In this document: positions 1-7,628 of the stretch, piece after piece | How the letters are laid out: each line of letters begins with the position of its first letter | Position numbering within the stretch: position 1 is the first letter of the stretch | Origin: CAZGQY01 sp964528035 | GTDB lineage: Bacteria; Pseudomonadota; Gammaproteobacteria; Methylococcales; UBA1147 | Assembly (NCBI GenBank): GCA_964528035.1 | Contig: CAZGQY010000103.1 | Coordinates: 1-15,371, forward strand | Direction of reading: 5' to 3' | Length of the DNA stretch: 15,371 nucleotides | Position numbers and translations under genes: made by a program | The notes under the pieces: generated by a model | Told to the model about the DNA's origin: nothing | The model's input: only the letters and a program-made list of their open reading frames with translations | Database searches by the model: none

Positions 1-106
1 TGACCTTCGTCAACGCCGCTGTCAGTGTGGTCTTTCCATGGTCTACATGACCAATTGTGCCTACATTTACATGTGGCTTGGTTCGTTCAAACTTTTCTTT
101 GGACAC
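1..106 (-). CDS. tuf: Elongation factor Tu, N-terminal fragment (cut by window edge)
   Basis: EF-Tu is the GTPase that carries aminoacyl-tRNA to the ribosomal A site in the cytoplasm. Only the first 35 codons are present; the gene runs off the low-coordinate edge. The visible part is typical: it opens with (M)SKEKFERTKPHVNVGTIGH, and the P-loop GHVDHGKT is at residues 19-26. The start codon is GTG (positions 106-104), as in the E. coli tuf genes. It is set by an AGAGGA ribosome binding site about seven bases upstream and by the family N-terminus. The gene follows fusA after 39 bases, so it is the last visible gene of the str operon. Many gammaproteobacteria carry a second, near-identical tuf beside the tRNA genes upstream of secE; whether that is so here cannot be seen. 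Confidence 0.97.
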   Translation of the reverse strand, partial: MSKEKFERTKPHVNVGTIGHVDHGKTTLTAALTKV

Positions 107-145
107 GACAGTTTCCTCTTTTTCTATTCCGTAATAACAGACAAG

Positions 146-2245
146 TTAAGACATTTTCTTGATAACGCCTTCCGCTATATTAGCTGGCGCTTCTGAGTAT
201 TTTTCAAACTGCATACTGTAAGTGGCTCGACCTTGTGTAGCCGACCGCAAGTCGGTCGCATAACCAAACATCTCGGCCAAAGGTACTTCGCAGGAAATCA
301 TCTTACCCGACGGACCATCTTCCATTCCCTGCACAATCCCTCTTCTGCGATTGATGTCGCCAACGACATCACCCATATAATCCTCCGGAGTCACAACTTC
401 CACTTTCATAATAGGTTCGAGAAGGACAGCTTTCGCCTTTTTCGCCCCTTCCTTGAAACACATTGAGCCAGCGATTTTAAAAGCCATCTCATTCGAGTCT
501 ACGTCGTGATAAGAGCCGTCAAATAGAGTTACTTTGACATCAACAACAGGAAATCCCGCAATAACGCCATTCTCCATTTGCTCCTGAACACCTTTATCTA
601 CAGCCGGTATATATTCTCTTGGAACCACACCGCCGACAATTTGATTTACAAACTCGTAGCCAGAACCGGGTTCCTGTGGTTCAATCTTCAACCAAACGTG
701 ACCATACTGACCTCGACCACCGGTCTGGCGAACGAATTTACCTTCTTGTTCCACCGTATTCTTTACGGTTTCCCGGTACGCGACTTGTGGAGCACCAACG
801 TTCGATTCGACGCTGAATTCCCGCCTCATTCTGTCAACAATGATCTCAAGGTGTAACTCACCCATTCCGGAAATAATCGTTTGCCCGGATTCTTCATCTG
901 TATGTACCCTGAACGATGGATCTTCCTGTGCCAACTTACCTAAAGCCACACCCATTTTTTCCTGATCTGGTTTTGTCTTCGGTTCTACTGCGACTGATAT
1001 AACAGGCTCTGGAAATTCCATCCGCTCCAAAGTAATAATTTCGTCCAAGCCGCACAATGTATCACCGGTTGTTACGTCTTTTAACCCAATTGCCGCTGCG
1101 ATATCCCCAGCCAGAACCTGCTTAATTTCTTCCCGGTTATTTGAATGCATTTGAACGATACGCCCGACACGTTCTTTTTTGCGTTTCACAGGGTTATATA
1201 TCGTATCACCAGAACTAAGAATGCCTGAGTACACACGGAAAAACGTCAATGTTCCTACGAAAGGATCCGTTGCTATTTTAAATGCCAGCGCTGAAAAGGG
1301 TGCGTCGTCTGATGACGGTCGTTCTGCTTCCGTTTCATCCTTATCGTCAAGGATGCCTTTAATTGCATCAACTTCTGTCGGTGAAGGCAAATAATCCACA
1401 ACCGCATCGAGCATTGCCTGGACACCTTTATTTTTAAATGCGGAACCACAAAATGCGGGAACGATCTCATTAGCAATCGTACGTGCGCGGATTCCCGCCA
1501 TTATATCTTCATTGCTGAGAGAACCTTCTTCAAGATATTTTTCCATCAGCGCGTCATTAGCTTCCGCAGCAGCCTCTACTAATTCCTCTCTATATATTTC
1601 GCACTCTTCCTGCATACCCTCAGGAATACTTTTCTCTTGATATTTAGTCCCTTTGTCTTCGTCGTCCCAATAAATCGCCCGCATTCCTAACAGGTCTATA
1701 ACACCTTCGAAATTATCCTCAGCGCCAATCGGCAATTGCATGGCCACCGGGTTACTACCAAGACGATCCTTAATCTGCCCGACTACACGCAAAAAATCAG
1801 CTCCGGAGCGATCCATTTTGTTCACAAACGCCAGGCGAGGAACATTATATTTATTTGCCTGCCGCCAAACTGTCTCCGACTGTGGTTCTACACCACCTAC
1901 AGCACAAAACACTGCGCATGCACTATCAAGCACACGCAACGAACGTTCAACTTCAATGGTAAAATCCACGTGACCCGGTGTATCAATGATATTAATTCGA
2001 TACTCGGGATACTGATTATCCATACCCCGCCAGAAGCAGGTCGTGGCCGCCGAGGTAATTGTTATCCCCCTTTCCTGCTCCTGCTCCATCCAGTCCATAG
2101 TAGCCGCACCGTCGTGAACCTCACCAATTTTGTGAGACACCCCGGTGTAATACAAAACCCTTTCTGTTGTCGTGGTTTTGCCCGCATCGATGTGCGCCAT
2201 AATTCCGATATTTCGATAACGATCGATGGGAGTAGAACGTGCCAC
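146..2245 (-). CDS. fusA: Elongation factor G (EF-G)
   Basis: EF-G is the GTPase that drives tRNA-mRNA translocation and, with RRF, ribosome recycling. The protein is 699 aa against 704 in E. coli. The G domain shows the P-loop AHIDAGKT (residues 17-24), switch I with RGITITSAA (59-67), DTPGH (88-92) and NKMD (142-145). Domains II to V follow in the usual order, with the domain IV loop SYHDVDSNEMAF carrying the conserved tip histidine near residue 580 (E. coli H583), and a domain V ending in KYSEAPANIAEGVIKK. The ATG at 2245 is preceded by AAGGG at good spacing. The gene lies 38 bases after rpsG and 39 before tuf, with no terminator or promoter seen in either gap, so it is cotranscribed within the str operon. 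This is the canonical operon-borne copy; a divergent second EF-G elsewhere cannot be excluded. Confidence 0.99.
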   Translation of the reverse strand: MARSTPIDRYRNIGIMAHIDAGKTTTTERVLYYTGVSHKIGEVHDGAATMDWMEQEQERGITITSAATTCFWRGMDNQYPEYRINIIDTPGHVDFTIEVERSLRVLDSACAVFCAVGGVEPQSETVWRQANKYNVPRLAFVNKMDRSGADFLRVVGQIKDRLGSNPVAMQLPIGAEDNFEGVIDLLGMRAIYWDDEDKGTKYQEKSIPEGMQEECEIYREELVEAAAEANDALMEKYLEEGSLSNEDIMAGIRARTIANEIVPAFCGSAFKNKGVQAMLDAVVDYLPSPTEVDAIKGILDDKDETEAERPSSDDAPFSALAFKIATDPFVGTLTFFRVYSGILSSGDTIYNPVKRKKERVGRIVQMHSNNREEIKQVLAGDIAAAIGLKDVTTGDTLCGLDEIITLERMEFPEPVISVAVEPKTKPDQEKMGVALGKLAQEDPSFRVHTDEESGQTIISGMGELHLEIIVDRMRREFSVESNVGAPQVAYRETVKNTVEQEGKFVRQTGGRGQYGHVWLKIEPQEPGSGYEFVNQIVGGVVPREYIPAVDKGVQEQMENGVIAGFPVVDVKVTLFDGSYHDVDSNEMAFKIAGSMCFKEGAKKAKAVLLEPIMKVEVVTPEDYMGDVVGDINRRRGIVQGMEDGPSGKMISCEVPLAEMFGYATDLRSATQGRATYSMQFEKYSEAPANIAEGVIKKMS

Positions 2246-2283
2246 TATATTACCCTTAATTTAAAATTCAAATATCAGCTGAA

Positions 2284-2754
2284 TTACCAGCGAAAATGAG
2301 CAAAAGCTTTGTTCGCTTCAGCCATACGTAATGTGTCTTCACGCTTTTTAACCGCAGTTCCGCGATTTTCATTTGCGTCCAGCAATTCACCTGCCAAACG
2401 TTGCGGCATGGACCTCTCGCTTCGCTTACGCGCAGCATCTATTAACCATCGCATTGCCAAGGTTACCCTACGTGATGGCCTAACCTCCACAGGTACCTGG
2501 TAAGTTGCCCCACCCACTCGCCTGGATTTAACCTCGACTCTGGGTTGAACATTTTCCAAAGCCTTATCGAATACATCCAATGGCTCACTGTGGCCTTTGG
2601 ATTCAATCGTTACCAACGCCCCGTATACAATTTTTTCAGCGACCGATTTTTTTCCGTGCTCCATCACCATGTTGATAAACTTTGCTATAGTTTCACTACC
2701 AAACTGAGGATCCGGGTTTATTTCCCGCTTCGCTGCGAACCTTCTTCTTGACAT
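2284..2754 (-). CDS. rpsG: 30S ribosomal protein S7
   Basis: S7 is a primary binding protein that nucleates assembly of the 3' domain of 16S rRNA (the 30S head) and lies at the tRNA exit site. The protein is 156 aa and starts MSRRRFAAKREINPDPQFGS, the usual family N-terminus. The C-terminus RMAEANKAFAHFRW is the common 156-residue form, like E. coli B and unlike the extended K-12 form. The reading frame stays open upstream to 2904, but that would overlap rpsL by about 125 bases and add non-family sequence, so the ATG at 2754 is chosen. Its ribosome binding site is weak: only a purine stretch (AGAAGAA) abuts the start, and AGGG lies 11 bases away. Only 25 bases separate it from the rpsL stop, which suggests translational coupling to rpsL. 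Confidence 0.98.
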   Translation of the reverse strand: MSRRRFAAKREINPDPQFGSETIAKFINMVMEHGKKSVAEKIVYGALVTIESKGHSEPLDVFDKALENVQPRVEVKSRRVGGATYQVPVEVRPSRRVTLAMRWLIDAARKRSERSMPQRLAGELLDANENRGTAVKKREDTLRMAEANKAFAHFRW

Positions 2755-2779
2755 TTCTTCTACCGCCCTAGTCAGTAAA

Positions 2780-3154
2780 TCAGCCCTTAGGCTTTTTAGC
2801 ACCGTATTTTGAGCGTCCTCTCCGACGACTCTCAACACCCGCTGTATCCAGACTTCCCCGAACAACGTGGTAACGTACACCAGGCAAATCCTTGACACGC
2901 CCACCCCTAATCAACACAACAGCATGTTCCTGCAGGTTATGCCCTTCTCCACCAATGTAGCTTGTTACTTCTGCACCATTCGTCAGTCGTACACGAGCTA
3001 CTTTTCGCAGCGCTGAGTTGGGCTTTTTTGGTGTAGTTGTATACACTCTGGTGCAAACTCCCCTTTTTTGAGGGCATGCCTCAAGCGCAGGCACATTACT
3101 TTTTTCTTTCTTTCTTGTACGAGGCTTCCGAACCAATTGATTGATCGTGGCCAT
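2780..3154 (-). CDS. rpsL: 30S ribosomal protein S12
   Basis: S12 sits at the 30S decoding centre and influences tRNA selection and accuracy. The protein is 124 aa, the normal length, with N-terminus MATINQLVRKPRTRKKEKSN and C-terminus RSKYGAKKPKG. The two loops near the decoding site are intact: TTPKKPNSALRK with K43, and GGRVKDLPGVRYH with K88. Both lysines are the streptomycin-sensitive residues. D89, the aspartate methylthiolated by RimO in E. coli, is also present. The ATG at 3154 is preceded by GGAG eight bases upstream. It is the first gene of the str operon, 186 bases downstream of rpoC. The gap contains a strong promoter and a perfect stem-loop, so rpsL probably has its own transcription start in addition to any read-through from rpoC. 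Confidence 0.99.
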   Translation of the reverse strand: MATINQLVRKPRTRKKEKSNVPALEACPQKRGVCTRVYTTTPKKPNSALRKVARVRLTNGAEVTSYIGGEGHNLQEHAVVLIRGGRVKDLPGVRYHVVRGSLDTAGVESRRRGRSKYGAKKPKG

Positions 3155-3243
3155 AAGTCTAACTCCGAATCATTAATTTATTGGGCTATGAGGTCAGCAG
3201 AGAGTCTCATTATTCTCAGGCGCCCGTACCCTAATACGCGAGA

Positions 3244-3279
3244 GGCTCGCAACTCAATGCCTCCATTGAGTTGCGAGCC
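3244..3279 (-). promoter_or_regulatory. Perfect 16-bp stem-loop in the rpsL (str operon) leader
   Basis: Two 16-base arms, GGCTCGCAACTCAATG and its exact complement, are separated by a 4-base loop (GAGG in the mRNA sense). No T-run follows on either strand: downstream on the minus strand is TCTCGCGTATTAGG, and on the plus strand it is ATTATGATATTAAG. A standard intrinsic terminator is therefore not supported. The structure begins about 5 bases after the -10 element of the promoter at 3284-3312, so it would form the extreme 5' end of the str operon mRNA. A role in mRNA 5'-end protection or early-elongation control is inferred. On a read-through rpoC transcript it would be an internal hairpin and a possible RNase III site. 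Confidence 0.8.
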
Positions 3280-3283
3280 GATT

Positions 3284-3312
3284 ATGATATTAAGAAATTA
3301 CTCTAATGTCAA
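3284..3312 (-). promoter_or_regulatory. Sigma-70-type promoter for the str operon
   Basis: On the minus strand TTGACA (3312-3307) is a perfect -35 hexamer. A 17-base spacer follows, then TATCAT (3289-3284), which matches the -10 consensus at five of six positions. The element lies 29 bases after the rpoC stop codon and about 130 bases before the rpsL start. The likely start point is around 3275-3279, at the first bases of the stem-loop. The segment just after the -10 box (AATCGGCTCGC) is GC-rich, the kind of discriminator found in stringently controlled ribosomal promoters. That control is inferred, not shown. Confidence 0.75.
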
Positions 3313-3340
3313 GTCAGGCGATTGCGCCCATCGACTATTC

Positions 3341-6300
3341 TTAGGTATTTAATGCTTGCTTCAAGGCCTCTTCAACCTCTACAGTATCCACACCAACACT
3401 ATCAACTGTTTCTAGCTGAGAAGATGCATCCCGCTTATGCTTGCGCTCTTTGTGATGCGCAAGTCCCGTACCCGCCGGTATCAATCGACCAACGATCACA
3501 TTTTCTTTCAATCCGTAAAGCGAGTCATCAACTCCACGAACAGCTGCCTCTGTCAATACACGCGTAGTCTCCTGAAATGATGCCGCAGATATAAACGATT
3601 CCGTAGCCAATGAGGCTTTTGTTATGCCAAGCAAAATCGGTTCCACGATTGCAGGTACTTTTTGTTCTTTTTCCAGGTTTTCGTTTTCTTCCAGTAGTCG
3701 CGCACGCTCTACTTGTTCGCCTCTAAGAAAAGAAGTGTCGCCGGGATCAATTATTTCCACTTTACGCAACATCTGACGGATAATCGCTTCAATGTGCTTG
3801 TCATTAATCTTAACACCCTGTAACCGGTATACATCTTGAATTTCTTTCACCAAATACGAAGCCAATTCACCTACACCACGTAACCTTAATATGTCGTGAG
3901 GAGTCAATTCGCCTTCTGCAATCGTTTCTCCGCGCTCTACCTGCTCGCCTTCGAATACAGTCACATGCCGCCATTTGGGAATCAATGTTTCGTAACGCTC
4001 TCCTGCCTGGTCGGTAATAATAATTCTTTGCTTACCTTTGGTTTCCTTTCCAAATCCTATGGTGCCCGTCGCTTCGGCTAATATTGCAGGATCTTTTGTT
4101 TTACGCGCTTCAAACAAGTCCGCAACTCTAGGCAGCCCTCCTGTAATATCCCTGGTTTTACTGGATTCTTGCGGAATCCTCGCCAAAACATCTCCCACTT
4201 CCACGATCGAATCGTCCTGAATACCAACAATTGCACCCGCAGGCAAAAAGTATTGGGCAACGATTTCGGTTCCCGGTATGAATACTGATTGGCCCTCTTT
4301 ATCCAGCAATCTAACCATCGGCCTTAGCTCCTTACCAGCGCTACCCCGCTGCTTAGGATCGGTTACAACCATTGCACTAAGCCCAGTCACTTCGTCGGAT
4401 TGTTTGCGAACAGTAACACCTTCGACGAAATCGACCGTTTGAATGATACCTTCCACCTCGGTGACAACAGGATGAGTATGAGGATCCCAATTTACAATAA
4501 CCTGCCCGGCAGCTACCTTTACTCCATCATCGGCTGAAAGAACAGCACCGTATGGAATTTTATAACGCTCTTTTTCACGACCATATTCGTCGACGATACT
4601 GACTTCTCCAGAACGAGATACCGCAACCAAATTACCTTCCTTATTCTTTACTGTCTTCAGGTTTGTCAATTTCACACTACCCGCCGACTTAACTTCAACA
4701 TTACTAATCGCAGCAGATCTCGACGCCGCACCACCAATGTGAAAAGTACGCATTGTAAGCTGGGTTCCGGGTTCTCCAATTGATTGAGCAGCGATGACAC
4801 CCACCGCTTCACCATCATTAACCAGGTGACCCCGCCCCAGATCTCTCCCGTAACACGCAGCACACACTCCATGGCGATTTCTACAGGTAATAATAGACCG
4901 CACCTGAACACTGTCTATACCCTGTTCCTCTAGCAATTGCACCCATGTCTCATCCAGCAAAGTACCGGCAGGAACAACAAAACTGCTGTCCTGGTAACCA
5001 ACAACTTCCTGGGCAACTACACGCCCCAGAACCCTTTCTGAAAGCGCTTCAACCACATCGCCACCCTCAATCAATGGCGTCATCAAAACACCTTCGTCAG
5101 TACCGCAATCTTTCTCCGTAATAACAAGATCCTGTGCAACATCGACCAACCTTCTGGTCAAATATCCGGAGTTTGCTGTTTTTAAGGCGGTATCCGCCAA
5201 CCCCTTACGTGCTCCGTGGGTAGACACGAAATACTGAAGAACATCTAAGCCTTCTCTGAAATTCGCGGTAATTGGCGTCTCAATGATCGAGCCATCCGGC
5301 TTTGCCATCAAGCCTCGCATACCAGCCAGCTGCCTGATCTGCGCAGCCGAACCACGAGCACCAGAGTCGGCCATCATGAAGATGGAATTGAATGATTTTT
5401 GCTCGACTTTTTTATTGTTCTTATCCACGACAGATTCGTGCCCAAGCCCTTCCATCATTACATTCGCAACTTTATCGTTCGCATGAGACCAGATATCAAC
5501 GACCTTGTTGTACCTTTCACCGTCGGTAACCAATCCGGAGGCATATTGACTCTGAATTTCAGTGACTTCTTCCTCCGCTGCCGCAATTATTTCTGGCTTA
5601 CGCTTGGGTACTGCCATATCTTCAATCCCAAAAGAAATACCGGCCTGAGTTGCGTAAGAAAACCCCGTATACATTAACTGGTCAGCAAAAATTACCGTTG
5701 TTTTGACTCCAAGCGTGCGATAGCAGTGATTTATTAACTGAGAGATCACTTTCTTTGTCATGTCTCGATTAATTAAATCGAAGGAAAGCCCCTTAGGCAC
5801 TATATCCCAAATCAACGCCCGTCCCACCGTCGTATCCACTCTTCGCCGAACTTCAGTCTCCACGCCTTCGGCATCCCGAATAGTCTCATCTATCCTCAAT
5901 TGGATCTTGCTATTCAAACCAGCAGCTTTATTTTGATAAGCTCGCTCAACCTCACTAACATCGGCAAATACAATATCCTCACCTTTACCATTCACCGCCA
6001 CCCGGCTCATAAAATAAAGGCCCAATACAACATCCTGGGTCGGATTAATGATCGGCTCGCCATTAGCAGGCGATAGTATGTTGTTAGTCGACATCATCAA
6101 ACTTCGCGCCTCAAGCTGGGCCTCCACAGAAAGTGGAATATGTACAGCCATCTGGTCACCATCAAAATCTGCATTAAACGCTGTACAGACCAAAGGATGC
6201 AGCTGGATCGCCTTGCCTTCAATTAATAGCGGTTCAAACGCCTGAATCCCCAAACGGTGCAGAGTCGGTGCCCGGTTGAGCATAATTGGGTGTTCACGAA

Positions 6301-7561
6301 TGACTTCTTCAAGGATGTCCCATACCTCAGGCCCCTCTCGCTCAACCATTTTCTTTGCTGCTTTAATGGTTGTCGCCAAGCCACGAAACTGGAGCTTACT
6401 AAAAATAAACGGCTTAAAAAGTTCCAGCGCCATTTTTTTAGGCAATCCACATTGATGGAGTTTCAACGTAGGTCCAACAACAATCACCGACCGCCCAGAA
6501 TAATCGACTCGCTTCCCCAACAAATTTTGTCGAAACCGGCCCTGCTTACCCTTGATCATATCGGCAAGAGATTTAAGCGCTCTCTTGTTTGTTCCTGTAA
6601 TTGCTCGTCCGCGTCGACCATTATCCAACAATGCATCAACAGACTCCTGGAGCATTCTCTTCTCATTGCGCACGATGATGTCTGGTGCGTTCAAATCCAG
6701 CAATCGATTCAGGCGGTTATTACGATTGATTACTCGTCGATAGAGATCATTTAGATCAGACGTAGCAAATCGCCCACCATCCAGGGGAACCAGTGGTCGC
6801 AGCTCTGGCGGCAGCACTGGCAATACAGTCAATATCATCCATTCAGGGCGATTCTTGGAATTAAGCAAAGATTCAACAACTTTCAGGCGCTTGGATAATT
6901 TTCTAATCTTAGTTTCAGAATTAGTTGCGGTAATATCTTCTCTGAGCTGCTCCACCTCACCTTTAAGATCGATGGCTTTCAATAAACCATATACGGCTTC
7001 CGCACCCATCTTGGCAACAAATTCATCGCCGTATTCCTCTACTGCATCCAAATAGTCTTCATCGCTCAACAACTGACCGACTTCCAGCGGAGTCATACCC
7101 GCATCGATCACGACGAAAGACTCAAAGTACAATACGCGTTCAATTCCGCGTAAAGTCATGTCCAGTAAAAGCGCTATACGCGAAGGTAGTGATTTTAGAA
7201 ACCATATATGCGCAACCGGACTTGCCAACTCGATATGGCCCATACGCTCACGCCGCACCTTGGTTAGCGTCACTTCGACTCCGCATTTTTCACAAATGAC
7301 ACCACGATGCTTCAAACGCTTATACTTCCCGCATAAACACTCGTAGTCACTGACAGGACCAAAAATCTTCGCACAAAACAAACCATCACGCTCCGGCTTA
7401 AATGTCCGATAATTGATCGTCTCCGGCTTCTTCACTTCACCATAAGACCAGGACCGAATCATATCCGGTGATGCCAAGCCAATCCGTATTTTGTCAAACT
7501 CTTCAACCTGACCCTGACGTTTCAAATATTTGAGTAGATCTTTCAAAGGCTTATCTCCCAT
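3341..7561 (-). CDS. rpoC: DNA-directed RNA polymerase beta' subunit
   Basis: This is the largest polymerase subunit; with beta it forms the catalytic cleft. The protein is 1406 aa (E. coli 1407). The N-terminal zinc site is C75/C77/C90/C93. The catalytic motif NADFDGDQMA has the three metal-binding aspartates at 465, 467 and 469. The second zinc site is C819/C893/C900/C903, and the trigger loop (GTQLTMRTFHIGGAASR, around residues 932-948) includes M937 and H941. The C-terminal part keeps the switch and DITGGLPRVADLFEAR regions, then a variable acidic tail. The N-terminus MGDKPLKDLLKYLK is five residues longer than in E. coli. No later in-frame start fits, and AAGG lies just upstream of the ATG. 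It follows rpoB after 67 bases with no terminator seen. Nothing is truncated or inserted. Confidence 0.99.
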   Translation of the reverse strand: MGDKPLKDLLKYLKRQGQVEEFDKIRIGLASPDMIRSWSYGEVKKPETINYRTFKPERDGLFCAKIFGPVSDYECLCGKYKRLKHRGVICEKCGVEVTLTKVRRERMGHIELASPVAHIWFLKSLPSRIALLLDMTLRGIERVLYFESFVVIDAGMTPLEVGQLLSDEDYLDAVEEYGDEFVAKMGAEAVYGLLKAIDLKGEVEQLREDITATNSETKIRKLSKRLKVVESLLNSKNRPEWMILTVLPVLPPELRPLVPLDGGRFATSDLNDLYRRVINRNNRLNRLLDLNAPDIIVRNEKRMLQESVDALLDNGRRGRAITGTNKRALKSLADMIKGKQGRFRQNLLGKRVDYSGRSVIVVGPTLKLHQCGLPKKMALELFKPFIFSKLQFRGLATTIKAAKKMVEREGPEVWDILEEVIREHPIMLNRAPTLHRLGIQAFEPLLIEGKAIQLHPLVCTAFNADFDGDQMAVHIPLSVEAQLEARSLMMSTNNILSPANGEPIINPTQDVVLGLYFMSRVAVNGKGEDIVFADVSEVERAYQNKAAGLNSKIQLRIDETIRDAEGVETEVRRRVDTTVGRALIWDIVPKGLSFDLINRDMTKKVISQLINHCYRTLGVKTTVIFADQLMYTGFSYATQAGISFGIEDMAVPKRKPEIIAAAEEEVTEIQSQYASGLVTDGERYNKVVDIWSHANDKVANVMMEGLGHESVVDKNNKKVEQKSFNSIFMMADSGARGSAAQIRQLAGMRGLMAKPDGSIIETPITANFREGLDVLQYFVSTHGARKGLADTALKTANSGYLTRRLVDVAQDLVITEKDCGTDEGVLMTPLIEGGDVVEALSERVLGRVVAQEVVGYQDSSFVVPAGTLLDETWVQLLEEQGIDSVQVRSIITCRNRHGVCAACYGRDLGRGHLVNDGEAVGVIAAQSIGEPGTQLTMRTFHIGGAASRSAAISNVEVKSAGSVKLTNLKTVKNKEGNLVAVSRSGEVSIVDEYGREKERYKIPYGAVLSADDGVKVAAGQVIVNWDPHTHPVVTEVEGIIQTVDFVEGVTVRKQSDEVTGLSAMVVTDPKQRGSAGKELRPMVRLLDKEGQSVFIPGTEIVAQYFLPAGAIVGIQDDSIVEVGDVLARIPQESSKTRDITGGLPRVADLFEARKTKDPAILAEATGTIGFGKETKGKQRIIITDQAGERYETLIPKWRHVTVFEGEQVERGETIAEGELTPHDILRLRGVGELASYLVKEIQDVYRLQGVKINDKHIEAIIRQMLRKVEIIDPGDTSFLRGEQVERARLLEENENLEKEQKVPAIVEPILLGITKASLATESFISAASFQETTRVLTEAAVRGVDDSLYGLKENVIVGRLIPAGTGLAHHKERKHKRDASSQLETVDSVGVDTVEVEEALKQALNT

Positions 7562-7628
7562 TCAACCTTGCAGAGTAATTCACGAACCCGGGTAACCATA
7601 CCTATATATATTGCCTGCACTTTTACCA

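Noticed and set aside
1736..2299. A 187-codon open frame on the plus strand
   Set aside because: It lies antisense to the N-terminal part of fusA, which is certain. The translation resembles no family I know and has no convincing start context. The other plus-strand open frames in the window are shadows of the same kind.
2284..2904. A longer, 206-aa version of S7 starting inside rpsL
   Set aside because: It would overlap rpsL by about 125 bases and add 50 residues absent from S7. The ATG at 2754 gives the standard 156-residue protein.
3244..3279. The rpoC-rpsL hairpin read as an ordinary rho-independent terminator of rpoC
   Set aside because: No T-run follows the stem on either strand, and the hairpin lies just downstream of a good promoter, so a 5' leader structure fits better.
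7562..7628. The AACCCGGGTT palindrome in the rpoB-rpoC gap as a regulatory site
   Set aside because: It is only ten bases long with no loop or U-tract; a palindrome of that size is expected by chance.
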